In this document: one piece after another, positions 27,089 to 36,002 of the stretch
Numbering within the stretch: the first letter of the stretch is position 1
How the letters are laid out: the number at the start of each line of letters is the position of its first letter
NCBI RefSeq assembly: GCF_000427335.1
Contig: NZ_ATMR01000102.1
Coordinates: forward strand, 1-64,000
Source of the DNA: Winogradskyella psychrotolerans RS-3
GTDB lineage: Bacteria; Bacteroidota; Bacteroidia; Flavobacteriales; Flavobacteriaceae
Direction: 5' to 3'
Length of the DNA stretch: 64,000 bases
Notes under the pieces: generated by a model
The model's input: only the letters and a program-made list of their open reading frames with translations
Databases searched by the model: none
What the model was told of the DNA's origin: nothing
Program-made: the position numbers and the translations under genes

Positions 27089-27119
27089 TTTTGATTTGTG
27101 AAAATAATAATTACATTAG
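27089..27119 (+). promoter_or_regulatory. Promoter of the aromatic amino acid operon
   Basis: TTTTG (27089-27093), an 18-bp spacer and TACATTAG (27112-27119) resemble the Bacteroidota -33 and -7 boxes, with one change in the second. Transcription would start near 27123, about 30 bp before the leader peptide ATG. Confidence 0.45.
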
Positions 27120-27152
27120 CCCTATAATTAAAGATTTCCACTGATGTGGAAA

Positions 27153-27209
27153 ATGAATATGAACATATCTAGAGCATATTATAACTGGTTTTATTTCTTT
27201 TTTAGCTAA
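27153..27209 (+). CDS. Aromatic leader peptide of the pheA-tyrA operon attenuator
   Basis: ATG 27153 opens an 18-codon frame, MNMNISRAYYNWFYFFFS, ending at TAA 27207-27209; a second in-frame ATG is at 27159. Eight of the ten residues 9-17 and around them are aromatic by inspection: Tyr-Tyr, Trp, Phe, Tyr and three Phe after Ala8 (only Asn11 interrupts). It is followed at once by an antiterminator arm and a terminator, then by pheA, an aminotransferase, tyrA and DAHP synthase. This is the classical pattern of amino acid attenuation: shortage of charged tRNA-Tyr, tRNA-Trp or tRNA-Phe stalls the ribosome and lets transcription continue. The peptide itself has no other expected role. Confidence 0.8.
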   Translation: MNMNISRAYYNWFYFFFS

Positions 27210-27214
27210 AGGAA

Positions 27215-27280
27215 CGAGACTGAGTATGTTTTATTTGAAAATATAGTTTTAAAAGTCTCGATTTAATCGGGACTTTTTTT
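27215..27280 (+). terminator. Attenuator: antiterminator arm and rho-independent terminator before pheA
   Basis: The terminator stem is AGTCTCGAT (27254-27262) with ATCGGGACT (27266-27274), one G-U pair, flanked by A4 and T8. The 5' arm AGTCTCG is also an exact complement of CGAGACT at 27215-27221, just 5 bases after the leader stop codon. A ribosome at the stop would cover 27215-27221 and let the terminator form. A ribosome stalled on the aromatic codons would leave it free to form the antiterminator. A possible region 1:2 pairing is AACATA (27162-27167) with TATGTT (27225-27230). Confidence 0.8.
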
Positions 27281-27346
27281 ATGCCAATTTTTTAGAAGTT
27301 GATAAATGTTGAACTGTTTTTAGAATATAAATAAGATTAATAAATT

Positions 27347-28174
27347 TTGAAGAAACCAATTGCAATACAAGGAATTAAAGGTTCATTTCATCACGAAGTT
27401 GTTCAACATTATTTTAATGGTGAAGCTGAAGTTGTAGAATGTATGACTTTTGATAGTGTTATTGATACACTACTAGAGGAGCAAACGGATGAAATTGTAA
27501 TGGCTTTAGAAAATTCTATTGCAGGATCAATTATCCCTAATTATGCGCTAATTGATAATCATAACTTAAGTATTGTTGGTGAATGTTATTTAGATATTCA
27601 GCATAGTTTAATGGCGCTAAGTAATCAATCTATTGAAGATATTTTAGAGGTGCATTCTCATCCAATGGCTTTACTACAATGTAAAGTGTTTTTTAGAGAG
27701 TATCCGCATATAAAATTGGTGGAAGCTAAAGATACAGCTGATGTTGCAAAACAAATTTCAGAGCAAAATTTAAAAGGCATTGCAGCCATAGCGAGTAAAA
27801 ATGCAGCACAATTATATGGTCTTAATGTTTTAGCAGAAAGTATTCAAACGATAAAACATAACGAAACACGTTTTGTTATTGTGCGACGTGAAAATAATCA
27901 TACTGATAACGCATATATTAATAAAGCATCTTTAAAGTTTGAATTAGATCATAAACGTGGCAGTTTAGCAGCTTTGTTAAATGTGTTGAGTGATTGTAAA
28001 CTTAACCTTACTAAAATTCAATCATTACCAAAAATAGATACTCCTTGGAAATATGCGTTTTTTGTTGATGTTACTTTTGTTGATTATAAAGATTATGAAA
28101 AAGCCAAGTCTATAATAGGATTAATGGCTGAGAATTTTAAAATATTGGGAGAATATAAAAATGCAAGACTATGA
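27347..28174 (+). CDS. pheA: Prephenate dehydratase
   Basis: The protein has 275 residues from a TTG start at 27347; stop codons lie just upstream in frame, so TTG is needed. It begins MKKPIAIQGIKGSFHHEV. The periplasmic-binding-like catalytic domain covers residues about 4-180 and includes the TRF motif (HNETRFVIV). Residues about 195-272 are an ACT domain (KFELDHKRGSLAALLNVLSD) for phenylalanine feedback. It converts prephenate to phenylpyruvate. It is the first structural gene after the attenuator and overlaps the next gene (ATGA). Confidence 0.93.
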   Translation: MKKPIAIQGIKGSFHHEVVQHYFNGEAEVVECMTFDSVIDTLLEEQTDEIVMALENSIAGSIIPNYALIDNHNLSIVGECYLDIQHSLMALSNQSIEDILEVHSHPMALLQCKVFFREYPHIKLVEAKDTADVAKQISEQNLKGIAAIASKNAAQLYGLNVLAESIQTIKHNETRFVIVRRENNHTDNAYINKASLKFELDHKRGSLAALLNVLSDCKLNLTKIQSLPKIDTPWKYAFFVDVTFVDYKDYEKAKSIIGLMAENFKILGEYKNARL

Positions 28175-29313
28175 TAGAAGTTGCAAAACGTTTACAAAAT
28201 GTCGAAGAATACTATTTCTCTAAGAAATTGAGAGAAGTGGCGCTTTTAAAATCACAAGGCAAGCCCATTATTAATTTGGGTATTGGGAGTCCAGATTTAG
28301 AGCCGCCTTTTAAGGCTTCTATGCTGCTTCAAGATAGTTTATTGGATGAGAAAGCACATCAATATCAAAGTTACCAAGGCTTGCCAGAACTGAGGGAAGG
28401 AATTGCAAACTTTTATAAAACGCATTACGAGGTTAATTTAAGTTCGCAAACCGAAATATTACCACTAATGGGAAGCAAGGAAGGCATTATGCACATTTCT
28501 ATGGCTTTTCTAAATAAAGGAGATAAAGTGTTAATTCCTAACCCTGGGTATCCGACGTATGCTTCAGTAACTAAACTTTTGGAAGCAAAGCCTGTGTTTT
28601 ACGACTTAAAGGAAGATAATAATTGGGAACCAGATTTTGCTGCTTTAGAGCGTTTAGATTTAAAACGAGTTAAAATTATGTGGATCAATTATCCGCATAT
28701 GCCAACGGGTGCAAACGCGACTAATAAGTTTTATGACAAGGTGATTGCGTTTGGAAAACGACACGATATTTTAATCGTAAACGACAATCCGTATAGTTTT
28801 ATTCTGAATGATAAACCCGTAAGTATTTTAAGGTATAAGAATGCAAAGGACGTGTGTTTAGAATTGAATTCATTAAGTAAAACTTTTAATATGGCGGGCT
28901 GGCGTGTGGGCATGTTAGTTGGTAATTACGATTTTATAAGTGCTGTTTTACGCGTGAAAAGCAATATGGATTCGGGTATGTTTTATGGCATACAAAAAGG
29001 AGCTATTGAAGCTTTAAAATGTTCAGAAATGTGGTTTAAGAGTTTAAATAGTGTCTATCAAAGACGAAGAGCATTAGTATGGAAATTAGCCAAAGGACTT
29101 AATTGTACTTACGATGAGCATGCTACTGGATTGTTTGTTTGGGCAAAATTACCACCACATATGAAATCGGAAGAATTTACAGATTTAGTATTAAAAGAAC
29201 ATTCTATATTTATTACGCCAGGCACTGTGTTTGGTAGCAATGGTGAAGGCTATGTAAGGTTTTCGTTATGTGCTTCAGAAGACGTTATCGAAGAGGCCAT
29301 TGCAAGAGTATAG
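28171..29313 (+). CDS. Class I/II PLP aminotransferase (probable aromatic/aspartate aminotransferase)
   Basis: The protein has 380 residues of the fold-type I aminotransferase family: IINLGIGSPDLEPP, NPGYPTYASV, NDNPYSFI and the PLP lysine in SLSKTFNMAGWRVGM. Its place between pheA and tyrA indicates that it transaminates phenylpyruvate and 4-hydroxyphenylpyruvate (or prephenate) in phenylalanine and tyrosine synthesis. Its ATG overlaps the pheA stop. The substrate is inferred from context only. Confidence 0.88.
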   Translation: MIEVAKRLQNVEEYYFSKKLREVALLKSQGKPIINLGIGSPDLEPPFKASMLLQDSLLDEKAHQYQSYQGLPELREGIANFYKTHYEVNLSSQTEILPLMGSKEGIMHISMAFLNKGDKVLIPNPGYPTYASVTKLLEAKPVFYDLKEDNNWEPDFAALERLDLKRVKIMWINYPHMPTGANATNKFYDKVIAFGKRHDILIVNDNPYSFILNDKPVSILRYKNAKDVCLELNSLSKTFNMAGWRVGMLVGNYDFISAVLRVKSNMDSGMFYGIQKGAIEALKCSEMWFKSLNSVYQRRRALVWKLAKGLNCTYDEHATGLFVWAKLPPHMKSEEFTDLVLKEHSIFITPGTVFGSNGEGYVRFSLCASEDVIEEAIARV

Positions 29314-29343
29314 TTAATAAGCAGTGAAAATTAAAAGTAAAAA

Positions 29344-30195
29344 GTGAATAATATTTTTATTATAGGAGTAGGATTAATTGGAGGGAGCTTTGCGTTGGAC
29401 ATAAAAGCGTTGCATCCAGAATGTAAGGTTTTTGGAATTGATACAACTGAAGCACATCTTGAAGAGGCTTTGCAATTAGGAGTTATTGATGAAAAGGCAA
29501 ATTTTGAAGATTTAAATAAAGCAGATATTGTAATTATAGCAATTCCTGTAGATGCAACTTTAGATGTTTTACCTAAAGTTTTAAATCATATTTCGGATGA
29601 CGCTATTGTCTTTGATGCAGGTTCTACTAAAGAGGATATTTGTGATAAAGTGAGAAATCACCCGAAGCGAAGAAATTATTTAGCAGTGCATCCTATTGCT
29701 GGTACAGAGCATTCTGGACCAAAAGCGGCGATTCATGGCTTGTATAAATACAAGACCAATATTATATGTGAAGTAGAGGAAACAGCCTTCAAACTTCAAG
29801 AAAAAGCATTAAAGTTGTTTTCAGATTTAGGGATGCGGATTCGTTATATGAATCCTAAAGCACATGATAAGCATATTGCTTACGTCTCGCATTTATCACA
29901 TATAAGTGCGTTTATGTTAGGAAAAACGGTGATTGACAAAGAAAGAAATGAACGCGATATTTTTGATATGGCAGGCAGTGGATTTGCAAGTACAGTGCGT
30001 TTAGCAAAAAGTTCGCCAGCAATGTGGACACCAATTTTTAAACAAAATAAAGCCAATGTTATAGAGACTTTAGATGAGTATATAGATAATCTAAAGCATT
30101 TTAAACAGTTAATGGAAGACAATGATTTTGAAGCTGTTTATAACGAAATGGAAAAAACAAATCACATAAAAGATATATTAAACGGAATACAATAG
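29344..30195 (+). CDS. tyrA: Prephenate dehydrogenase
   Basis: The protein has 283 residues starting at GTG 29344. The NAD fold is IFIIGVGLIGGSFALDIKA, followed by FDAGSTKEDI, HPIAGTEHSGPKAA and AYVSHLSHISAFML, where His residues bind substrate. It oxidatively decarboxylates prephenate to 4-hydroxyphenylpyruvate. There is no ACT or chorismate mutase domain. It is the third structural gene of the attenuated operon. Confidence 0.93.
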   Translation: MNNIFIIGVGLIGGSFALDIKALHPECKVFGIDTTEAHLEEALQLGVIDEKANFEDLNKADIVIIAIPVDATLDVLPKVLNHISDDAIVFDAGSTKEDICDKVRNHPKRRNYLAVHPIAGTEHSGPKAAIHGLYKYKTNIICEVEETAFKLQEKALKLFSDLGMRIRYMNPKAHDKHIAYVSHLSHISAFMLGKTVIDKERNERDIFDMAGSGFASTVRLAKSSPAMWTPIFKQNKANVIETLDEYIDNLKHFKQLMEDNDFEAVYNEMEKTNHIKDILNGIQ

Positions 30196-30215
30196 TAATT
30201 AAGAATAAAAGCAAA

Positions 30216-31298
30216 ATGGAAAACAAGAAAGAAATGAGAACTTGGTTGGATGATATGAATCTAGATCATCCATTAGTAATTGCAGGTCCTTGCAGTGCGG
30301 AAACAGAAGAGCAAGTATTGAGAATAGCACACGAGCTAAAAGATACTGATGTTAATTACTATAGAGCAGGTATTTGGAAACCAAGAACACGTCCAGGTAA
30401 TTTTGAAGGAGTAGGAGCTTTAGGTTTAAAATGGTTGCAAAAAGTTAAGGAAGAAACAGGAATGAAAACCTGTACAGAAGTTGCAAACGCAGCACATGTG
30501 AAATTAGCCTTAGAGTATGATGTAGATTTATTATGGATTGGTGCACGTTCTACAGTGAGTCCATTTATTATGCAAGAAATTGCTGATGCATTAGAAGGAA
30601 CAGATAAAATAGTATTGGTTAAGAATCCAGTAAATCCTGATTTATCATTATGGTTAGGAGGTATTGAAAGATTATATTCTGCAGGAATTAAAAATTTGGG
30701 AGCCATACACAGAGGATTTTCAACGTATGAAAAATCGAAATACAGAAATATACCAGAATGGCAATTGGCGATTGAGTTTCAAAATAGATTTCCAGATTTA
30801 CCTTTAATTAATGATCCTTCTCATATTACAGGAAATAGAGATATGATTTTAGAAGTGTCTCAAACGGCTTTAGATCTTAATTTTGACGGCTTAATGATCG
30901 AAACGCATTTTGACCCTGAAAATGCATGGAGTGATGCTGCACAGCAGGTAACACCAAGTAGTCTTGTTCAGATTATGAAAGATTTGAAGATTAGAAAAGA
31001 ATCAGATCCTGAAGCAGAATACAACTCTGAACTTAATAATTTAAGAGCTCAGATAGATGTTGTAGATAACCAGATTATTGATTTGTTAGGCAAACGTATG
31101 AAAGTTGCTGATGGTATCGGATTACTTAAGAAAGAAAAGAATGTTGCCGTGTTACAAAATAAGCGTTGGAACGAAATCTTAGGGAAAATGGTGTTAGAAG
31201 GAGATGAAAGAGGACTTAGTGAAGAATTTATTTTAAAAATGTTTAAAGCGATTCACCAAGAATCAATTATCCATCAAGAAAAGATTATAAATAACTAA
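30216..31298 (+). CDS. aroG: Bifunctional DAHP synthase / chorismate mutase
   Basis: The protein has 360 residues. Residues about 1-255 are the 3-deoxy-7-phosphoheptulonate synthase barrel (VIAGPCSAETEEQV, YRAGIWKPRTRPGNFEG, NDPSHITGNRD, MIETHFDPENAWSDAAQQ). Residues about 270-355 are an AroQ-type chorismate mutase helix bundle (LNNLRAQIDVVDNQIIDLLGKRM). It performs the first step of the shikimate pathway and the chorismate to prephenate branch step. This fusion is usual in Bacteroidota. The symbol is by function. Confidence 0.92.
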   Translation: MENKKEMRTWLDDMNLDHPLVIAGPCSAETEEQVLRIAHELKDTDVNYYRAGIWKPRTRPGNFEGVGALGLKWLQKVKEETGMKTCTEVANAAHVKLALEYDVDLLWIGARSTVSPFIMQEIADALEGTDKIVLVKNPVNPDLSLWLGGIERLYSAGIKNLGAIHRGFSTYEKSKYRNIPEWQLAIEFQNRFPDLPLINDPSHITGNRDMILEVSQTALDLNFDGLMIETHFDPENAWSDAAQQVTPSSLVQIMKDLKIRKESDPEAEYNSELNNLRAQIDVVDNQIIDLLGKRMKVADGIGLLKKEKNVAVLQNKRWNEILGKMVLEGDERGLSEEFILKMFKAIHQESIIHQEKIINN

Positions 31299-31303
31299 AA
31301 TTT

Positions 31304-31330
31304 AAAGGCTCGCAATTTGCGAGCCTTTTT
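31304..31330 (+). terminator. Terminator of the aromatic operon
   Basis: GGCTCGCAA and TTGCGAGCC form a perfect 9-bp stem, flanked by A and T runs, 6 bp after the last stop codon. Confidence 0.9.
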
Positions 31331-31433
31331 TATATGATGCGTTTACTCATTTAAATGTACCATTCACGCATTGTCCGTTTTTTTACTTTTAGCTTCCGAG
31401 TAAGTTTGGTATATGAACCAAAACCAATTACTC

Positions 31434-32093
31434 ATGAAAAGAATTACAATATTAATTATTGCATTATGTTTTACAGTGACTTCAATAGCGCAAATTTTAG
31501 TAACAGGAGTTGTTTCTAATGATTCTATTACTTTAGAATCAGCTAGTATCCTCATTAAAAATTCGACCAAAGGAATTGCAACAAATAACAAGGGTCAATT
31601 TAAAATTGAAGCTAATCCAGGAGATACGTTGTCTGTTTCTTATATCGGATATGAAAGCAAAGAGATAGTCTTAAATAAAGATAAACATTTAGAAATTGAA
31701 TTGATTGAAGGTGGAAAGCTTAAAGCGGCTGTTGTTAATGGCTTTTTAAATGGTCGTAAGTCCATTTGTAGAGCTGTTTGTTATAGTGAGACACGATGTG
31801 GAGTTGGCATTGAAACATCTGTTAATTATAAATTATTGTCAAATCAAGTACGTCCTAAGCTCTTCCCAAATCCATCTTCAAACGGGGTTTTTCAATTAAA
31901 TTTGAATGAAGATTATAATGAAGTAAAAATTTCAATAGCCAATATTTCTGGTCAAATAATTCAAAATTTAACACATCAAAAGATTAGAGAAAACGTAAGA
32001 ATTGATTTGTCACAATTGACTATAGGAATTTATATTATAAACATTATAGCTGATGGAAAACAGTTAGAATTCATCAAAGCAATAAGAAGTTAA
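31434..32093 (+). CDS. Secreted T9SS-sorted protein with carboxypeptidase-regulatory-like domain
   Basis: From ATG 31434 the protein has 219 residues; an ATG at 31413 would add seven. A signal peptide (ITILIIALCFTVTSIAQ) is followed by a CarboxypepD_reg-like domain (VTGVVSNDSITLESASILIKN cut to VTGVVSNDSITLES, then YIGYESKEIVL). It ends in a type A sorting domain (LFPNPSSNGVFQLNL, GIYIINIIADGKQ), the T9SS export signal. A four-cysteine stretch (CRAVCYSETRC) lies between. The surface role is unknown. Confidence 0.8.
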   Translation: MKRITILIIALCFTVTSIAQILVTGVVSNDSITLESASILIKNSTKGIATNNKGQFKIEANPGDTLSVSYIGYESKEIVLNKDKHLEIELIEGGKLKAAVVNGFLNGRKSICRAVCYSETRCGVGIETSVNYKLLSNQVRPKLFPNPSSNGVFQLNLNEDYNEVKISIANISGQIIQNLTHQKIRENVRIDLSQLTIGIYIINIIADGKQLEFIKAIRS

Positions 32094-32099
32094 GAAAAT

Positions 32100-32126
32100 G
32101 GCTCGTATATTTTGCGAGCTTTTTTG
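32100..32126 (+). terminator. Terminator after the T9SS protein gene
   Basis: GGCTCGTATATTTTGCGAGCT forms a 5-6 bp stem with a T6 run, 7 bp after the stop codon. Confidence 0.7.
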
Positions 32127-32159
32127 TTCCATTAAACAATAATGACCATCTTTGTTGTA

Positions 32160-33110
32160 ATGACAGGAACAGTATATAAATCTACGGGCAGTTGGTACAC
32201 TGTAAAAACCCTAAATGGTAAATTCTATGAATGTAGAATAAAAGGCCGTTTTAGATTGGCTGGTATTAAAAGTACCAACCCAATTGCTGTTGGCGATAAA
32301 GTAGAATTTGAGTTAGAAACTAAAAATAATACGGATACAGGCGTGATTCACCGAATTGAAGAGCGTAAAAACTACATCGTTCGTAAGTCGGTTAACCTTT
32401 CTAAGCAAACGCACATTATTGCATCAAACATTGATCAGGTGTTTTTATTAGTGACTATAGATAACCCTCCAACGTTTACCACTTTTATTGATCGGTTTTT
32501 AGTGACAGCAGAAGCCTATTCTATTAAAACAGTGTTACTATTTAATAAAGTAGATACTTATGATGAAGAGACTTTTCTAGAAGTAAAATATCTTGCTAGT
32601 GTATACAGAGCTATAGGTTACGAGTGTATTGGTATTTCTGCAACCACAGGAAAAAATATCGATCAGGTTAAATCCTTAATGGAAGGTAAAGTAAGCATGT
32701 TTGCTGGTCATTCCGGTGTTGGTAAATCTACTTTAGTAAATGCTATTGAACCGTCCTTAGATCTAAAAACCAAAGCCATTTCCTCGCAGCATAGCCAAGG
32801 ACAGCATACCACAACATTTGCCGAAATGTTTGATCTTAGTTTCGATGCAGTTATTATTGATACTCCAGGAATTAAAGGATTTGGAGTTGTTGATATGGAA
32901 AAAGAAGAAGTTGGCGATTATTTTCCTGAGTTTTTCGCTTTAAAACAAGATTGTAAGTTTAATAATTGTATTCATCTCAACGAGCCAAAATGTGCTGTAA
33001 AGGATGCTCTAGAAGCTAATGAGGTTTCTTATTCAAGATACAAAAGTTATGTGCAGATTTTAGAAGGAGAAGATGAGCATTACAGAACGGATAATTGGGA
33101 TGAGGCGTAA
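32160..33110 (+). CDS. rsgA: Ribosome small-subunit-dependent GTPase A
   Basis: From ATG 32160 the protein has 316 residues and starts MTGTVYKSTGSWYTV, the family start; an ATG at 32142 adds six. An OB fold (residues about 1-75) is followed by the circularly permuted GTPase with G4 FNKVD, G1 GHSGVGKSTLVNAI and G3 DTPGIKGF in that order. A zinc site is near the C-terminus (CKFNNCIHLNEPKC). It checks late 30S ribosome maturation. Confidence 0.96.
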   Translation: MTGTVYKSTGSWYTVKTLNGKFYECRIKGRFRLAGIKSTNPIAVGDKVEFELETKNNTDTGVIHRIEERKNYIVRKSVNLSKQTHIIASNIDQVFLLVTIDNPPTFTTFIDRFLVTAEAYSIKTVLLFNKVDTYDEETFLEVKYLASVYRAIGYECIGISATTGKNIDQVKSLMEGKVSMFAGHSGVGKSTLVNAIEPSLDLKTKAISSQHSQGQHTTTFAEMFDLSFDAVIIDTPGIKGFGVVDMEKEEVGDYFPEFFALKQDCKFNNCIHLNEPKCAVKDALEANEVSYSRYKSYVQILEGEDEHYRTDNWDEA

Positions 33111-33155
33111 TCGTTTCTAGTTAGTCGTAGTAAGGTTCGATTTAGTTATTAATAT

Positions 33156-33608
33156 ATGAGAATAGTAATACAAAGAGTTTCTGAAGCTTCAGTTGCTATA
33201 GATGATTCTGAAGTCGCAACAATTCAAAAAGGACTTTTAATTTTATTGGGAATTGAAAATGAGGATACTCAAGAAGACATTGATTGGCTCTGCAATAAAA
33301 TAGCTAATCTTCGTATTTTTCCGGATGAAGATGGTGTAATGAATATCTCCCTAAAAGCTTCTGAAGGAAACGTTATTTTGGTAAGTCAATTCACACTTCA
33401 CGCCAGTACAAAAAAAGGAAATCGACCAAGTTATATTAAAGCTGCGAAACCAGACATTGCAATTCCGTTATATGAAGCCTTTATTAAAACACTTCAAACG
33501 ACATTAGGAAAATCTATACAAACTGGTGATTTTGGTGCCGATATGAAAGTGCATTTGGTCAATGACGGGCCGGTTACCATAATTATTGACTCAAAAAATA
33601 AAGAGTAA
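33156..33608 (+). CDS. dtd: D-aminoacyl-tRNA deacylase
   Basis: The protein has 150 residues, full family length, beginning MRIVIQRVSEASVAID. The catalytic region has SQFTLHASTKKGNRPSY and the cis-Pro motif NDGPVTIIID. It removes D-amino acids and glycine wrongly attached to tRNA. It follows rsgA after 45 bp and is probably co-transcribed. Confidence 0.96.
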   Translation: MRIVIQRVSEASVAIDDSEVATIQKGLLILLGIENEDTQEDIDWLCNKIANLRIFPDEDGVMNISLKASEGNVILVSQFTLHASTKKGNRPSYIKAAKPDIAIPLYEAFIKTLQTTLGKSIQTGDFGADMKVHLVNDGPVTIIIDSKNKE

Positions 33609-33854
33609 TACCCAAGAGCAAATTACAACGCATATAATTTTAAAATTTTATTTGTCATTCCAGTAAGTAGAAATGAGTTAATACGGTTTGAAAGTCATGA
33701 GTATTCATTTATAAACTGAAATTTATCAATCAACTTTAGAAAGAAATAGGGCTCTCATCGAATAATTTAGAAACATAAGAGATTTATATCAGAAATAGTT
33801 TGGCTGTTTGTTTTTCCTTTCTATATTGTAGAACTAACCCGACAAAACTATCTA
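33609..33854. other. Intergenic region dtd to DUF3857 gene
   Basis: The 246 bp have no open gene. Around 33653 the string TTTGTCATTCC looks like the beginning of the REP-A repeat found elsewhere in the window, but the second half of the palindrome is missing or decayed. Confidence 0.3.
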
Positions 33855-35768
33855 ATGCTCAAATCACTACCTAGCAAGATTAACCTTTTTTCTTATGTAT
33901 TGTTTTTTTCGATTTTCGGCTTTTCTCAATCTGAAGACACCTATATTGCAATGCTTGCTCCACAAGAACTAACAACAAAAGTTAATGCGATTGTTAGGTA
34001 TGATAATCAAAAAATAGAGATAAATGCTATAGATAATATGGTGGTACATACAAAGCGTATCGTTACAGTTTATAACAAATACGGAGATAAGCATGCCAAC
34101 TCTTTAGAATTTTATAGTGAAAACTCAAGTATTAAAACGATAGAAGCTAGAGTTTACGATAGTTTTGGTGAAGAAATAAAGAAGATAAGAAAGAATGACT
34201 TTACAGATAATAGCGCTGTAAGTGGAGGAACATTATATTCTGATAGTCGTGTTAAGTATTACGATTACACACCTACTAGTTACCCTTATACTATTGAGTT
34301 TATATCTGAAGTGAAACATAATACTACGGCTTTTATTCCCCAATGGAGACCAATCAACGGTTATTTTTTAGCCATTCAATTTGCCGAGTATAAAATTGAA
34401 AATAATTCAGGAATACCTTTAAAACTTAAAAAGGAAAATATTGAGAATAATAACGTAATTGAAGTCTCGGAGAATCATTTTAGAATCGAGAATTTTCCAG
34501 GGGTTAACTACGAATCGTATAGCCCTTCACTCGTTACATTTACTCCTAATGTAAAACCAGCACTTACGAAGTTTAATATGAATGGTGTAGAAGGTGTAAA
34601 CACTAATTGGCAGGATTTTGGAAAATGGGTTTATGGAGAGCTTTTAACTGGTACAGATATATTACCGCAATCAGCTATAGACGATGTAAAAACGCTAACT
34701 GAAGGTATAGATGATAAAATTGAGCGTGCCAGATTGGTTTATAAATACATGCAAGATAGAACACGTTATATAAGTGTTCAGATAGGAATAGGCGGTTGGA
34801 AACCGATGTTGGCAGACGACGTAAGTAAGCTTGGTTATGGGGATTGTAAAGGTTTAACAAACTATACAAAAGCGTTATTAGAAGCCGTAGATGTGCCTTC
34901 GTATTATACGTTGGTTTTTGGAAGTCGTAATATTTTAGATATTGATGAAGAGTTTTCATCAGCTCAAGGGAATCACGCTATTCTTTGTGTTCCTAATAAT
35001 GGTGAGAATATTTTTTTAGAGTGCACAAATCAAACTAATCCTTTTGGGTTTTCTGCTGGTTTTACGGATGATCGATCTGTATTATTAGTAAAGCCAGAAG
35101 GAGGTGAAATAGTACGAACTAAAATTTATGAAGCAGACGAAAGTCTTCAGAAAACAAACGCTAATGTTATTATGGATGCAACAGGTGGTTTTACGTCAGA
35201 TGTAACTGTTAAAACTACAGGTTATCAGTATAGTCTGCATGATGGTATTCAAAATAAAACGGAACAAGATCAGCATATCTATTACAAGGACTATTGGGAT
35301 AATATCAAGAATATCTTTATTGAAAATATCAATATTATAAATGATAAAGAAATTATTGTTCTAAGTGAAGCGGTTAAATTATCAGCAACAAATTATGCTT
35401 CAAAGAGTGGTGATAGACTTATTTTTCAACCCAATATGTTTAATACGGTGACTTCCATTCCTTCGAGATATACGGATCGAAAATTAGAATTTAAAGTAGA
35501 GCGTTCTTTTAAAGACTCTGATGAATTTATTATTCAATTACCAGAAGATTTTAAGGTGGAAGCCATGACAGAAGCTAAGGATATTAAAACCAAGTTCGGT
35601 ACATATAGTTTTAAATTAGAAAAATTAGAAGCCAATAAGTTGAAATACACAAGAACTTATATTCTACTAAAAGGAAACTATCCAAAGGAAGATTATAAAG
35701 CGTTTAGAGAGTTTAGAAAACAGATTGTAAAACACGATAAAAGTAAAGTGGTATTAATTAAGGCTTAA
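33855..35768 (+). CDS. DUF3857 and transglutaminase-like domain protein
   Basis: The protein has 637 residues. After a signal peptide (YVLFFSIFGFSQ) comes DUF3857 (residues about 50-220) and a transglutaminase-like core (residues about 265-400), with GYGDCKGLTNYTKALLEA holding the Cys, NHAILCV the His, and a later Asp. A DUF3858-like beta domain ends the protein. It is predicted periplasmic or outer-membrane facing. Substrate and role are unknown. A decayed second copy follows 230 bp downstream. Confidence 0.85.
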   Translation: MLKSLPSKINLFSYVLFFSIFGFSQSEDTYIAMLAPQELTTKVNAIVRYDNQKIEINAIDNMVVHTKRIVTVYNKYGDKHANSLEFYSENSSIKTIEARVYDSFGEEIKKIRKNDFTDNSAVSGGTLYSDSRVKYYDYTPTSYPYTIEFISEVKHNTTAFIPQWRPINGYFLAIQFAEYKIENNSGIPLKLKKENIENNNVIEVSENHFRIENFPGVNYESYSPSLVTFTPNVKPALTKFNMNGVEGVNTNWQDFGKWVYGELLTGTDILPQSAIDDVKTLTEGIDDKIERARLVYKYMQDRTRYISVQIGIGGWKPMLADDVSKLGYGDCKGLTNYTKALLEAVDVPSYYTLVFGSRNILDIDEEFSSAQGNHAILCVPNNGENIFLECTNQTNPFGFSAGFTDDRSVLLVKPEGGEIVRTKIYEADESLQKTNANVIMDATGGFTSDVTVKTTGYQYSLHDGIQNKTEQDQHIYYKDYWDNIKNIFIENINIINDKEIIVLSEAVKLSATNYASKSGDRLIFQPNMFNTVTSIPSRYTDRKLEFKVERSFKDSDEFIIQLPEDFKVEAMTEAKDIKTKFGTYSFKLEKLEANKLKYTRTYILLKGNYPKEDYKAFREFRKQIVKHDKSKVVLIKA

Positions 35769-36002
35769 TGATTTCTTATATAATAATTCAACCTAATCAC
35801 CAATACAATAATTAAAGACCCACTATTTACATTGGTAATAGTCTTAACTTTTTAAGTTCTCAGAATTATGGATTTAGTGAAATTTTAAACGCCTAACTAA
35901 AAGAAAAACATCCTATAAAAAATTCAGCTGCTTCTGCAGCCATTTTTATATCACAATGAAGATATAAGTTTCTTTTTTTTGTCATTAATAATTACAGATG
36001 TA

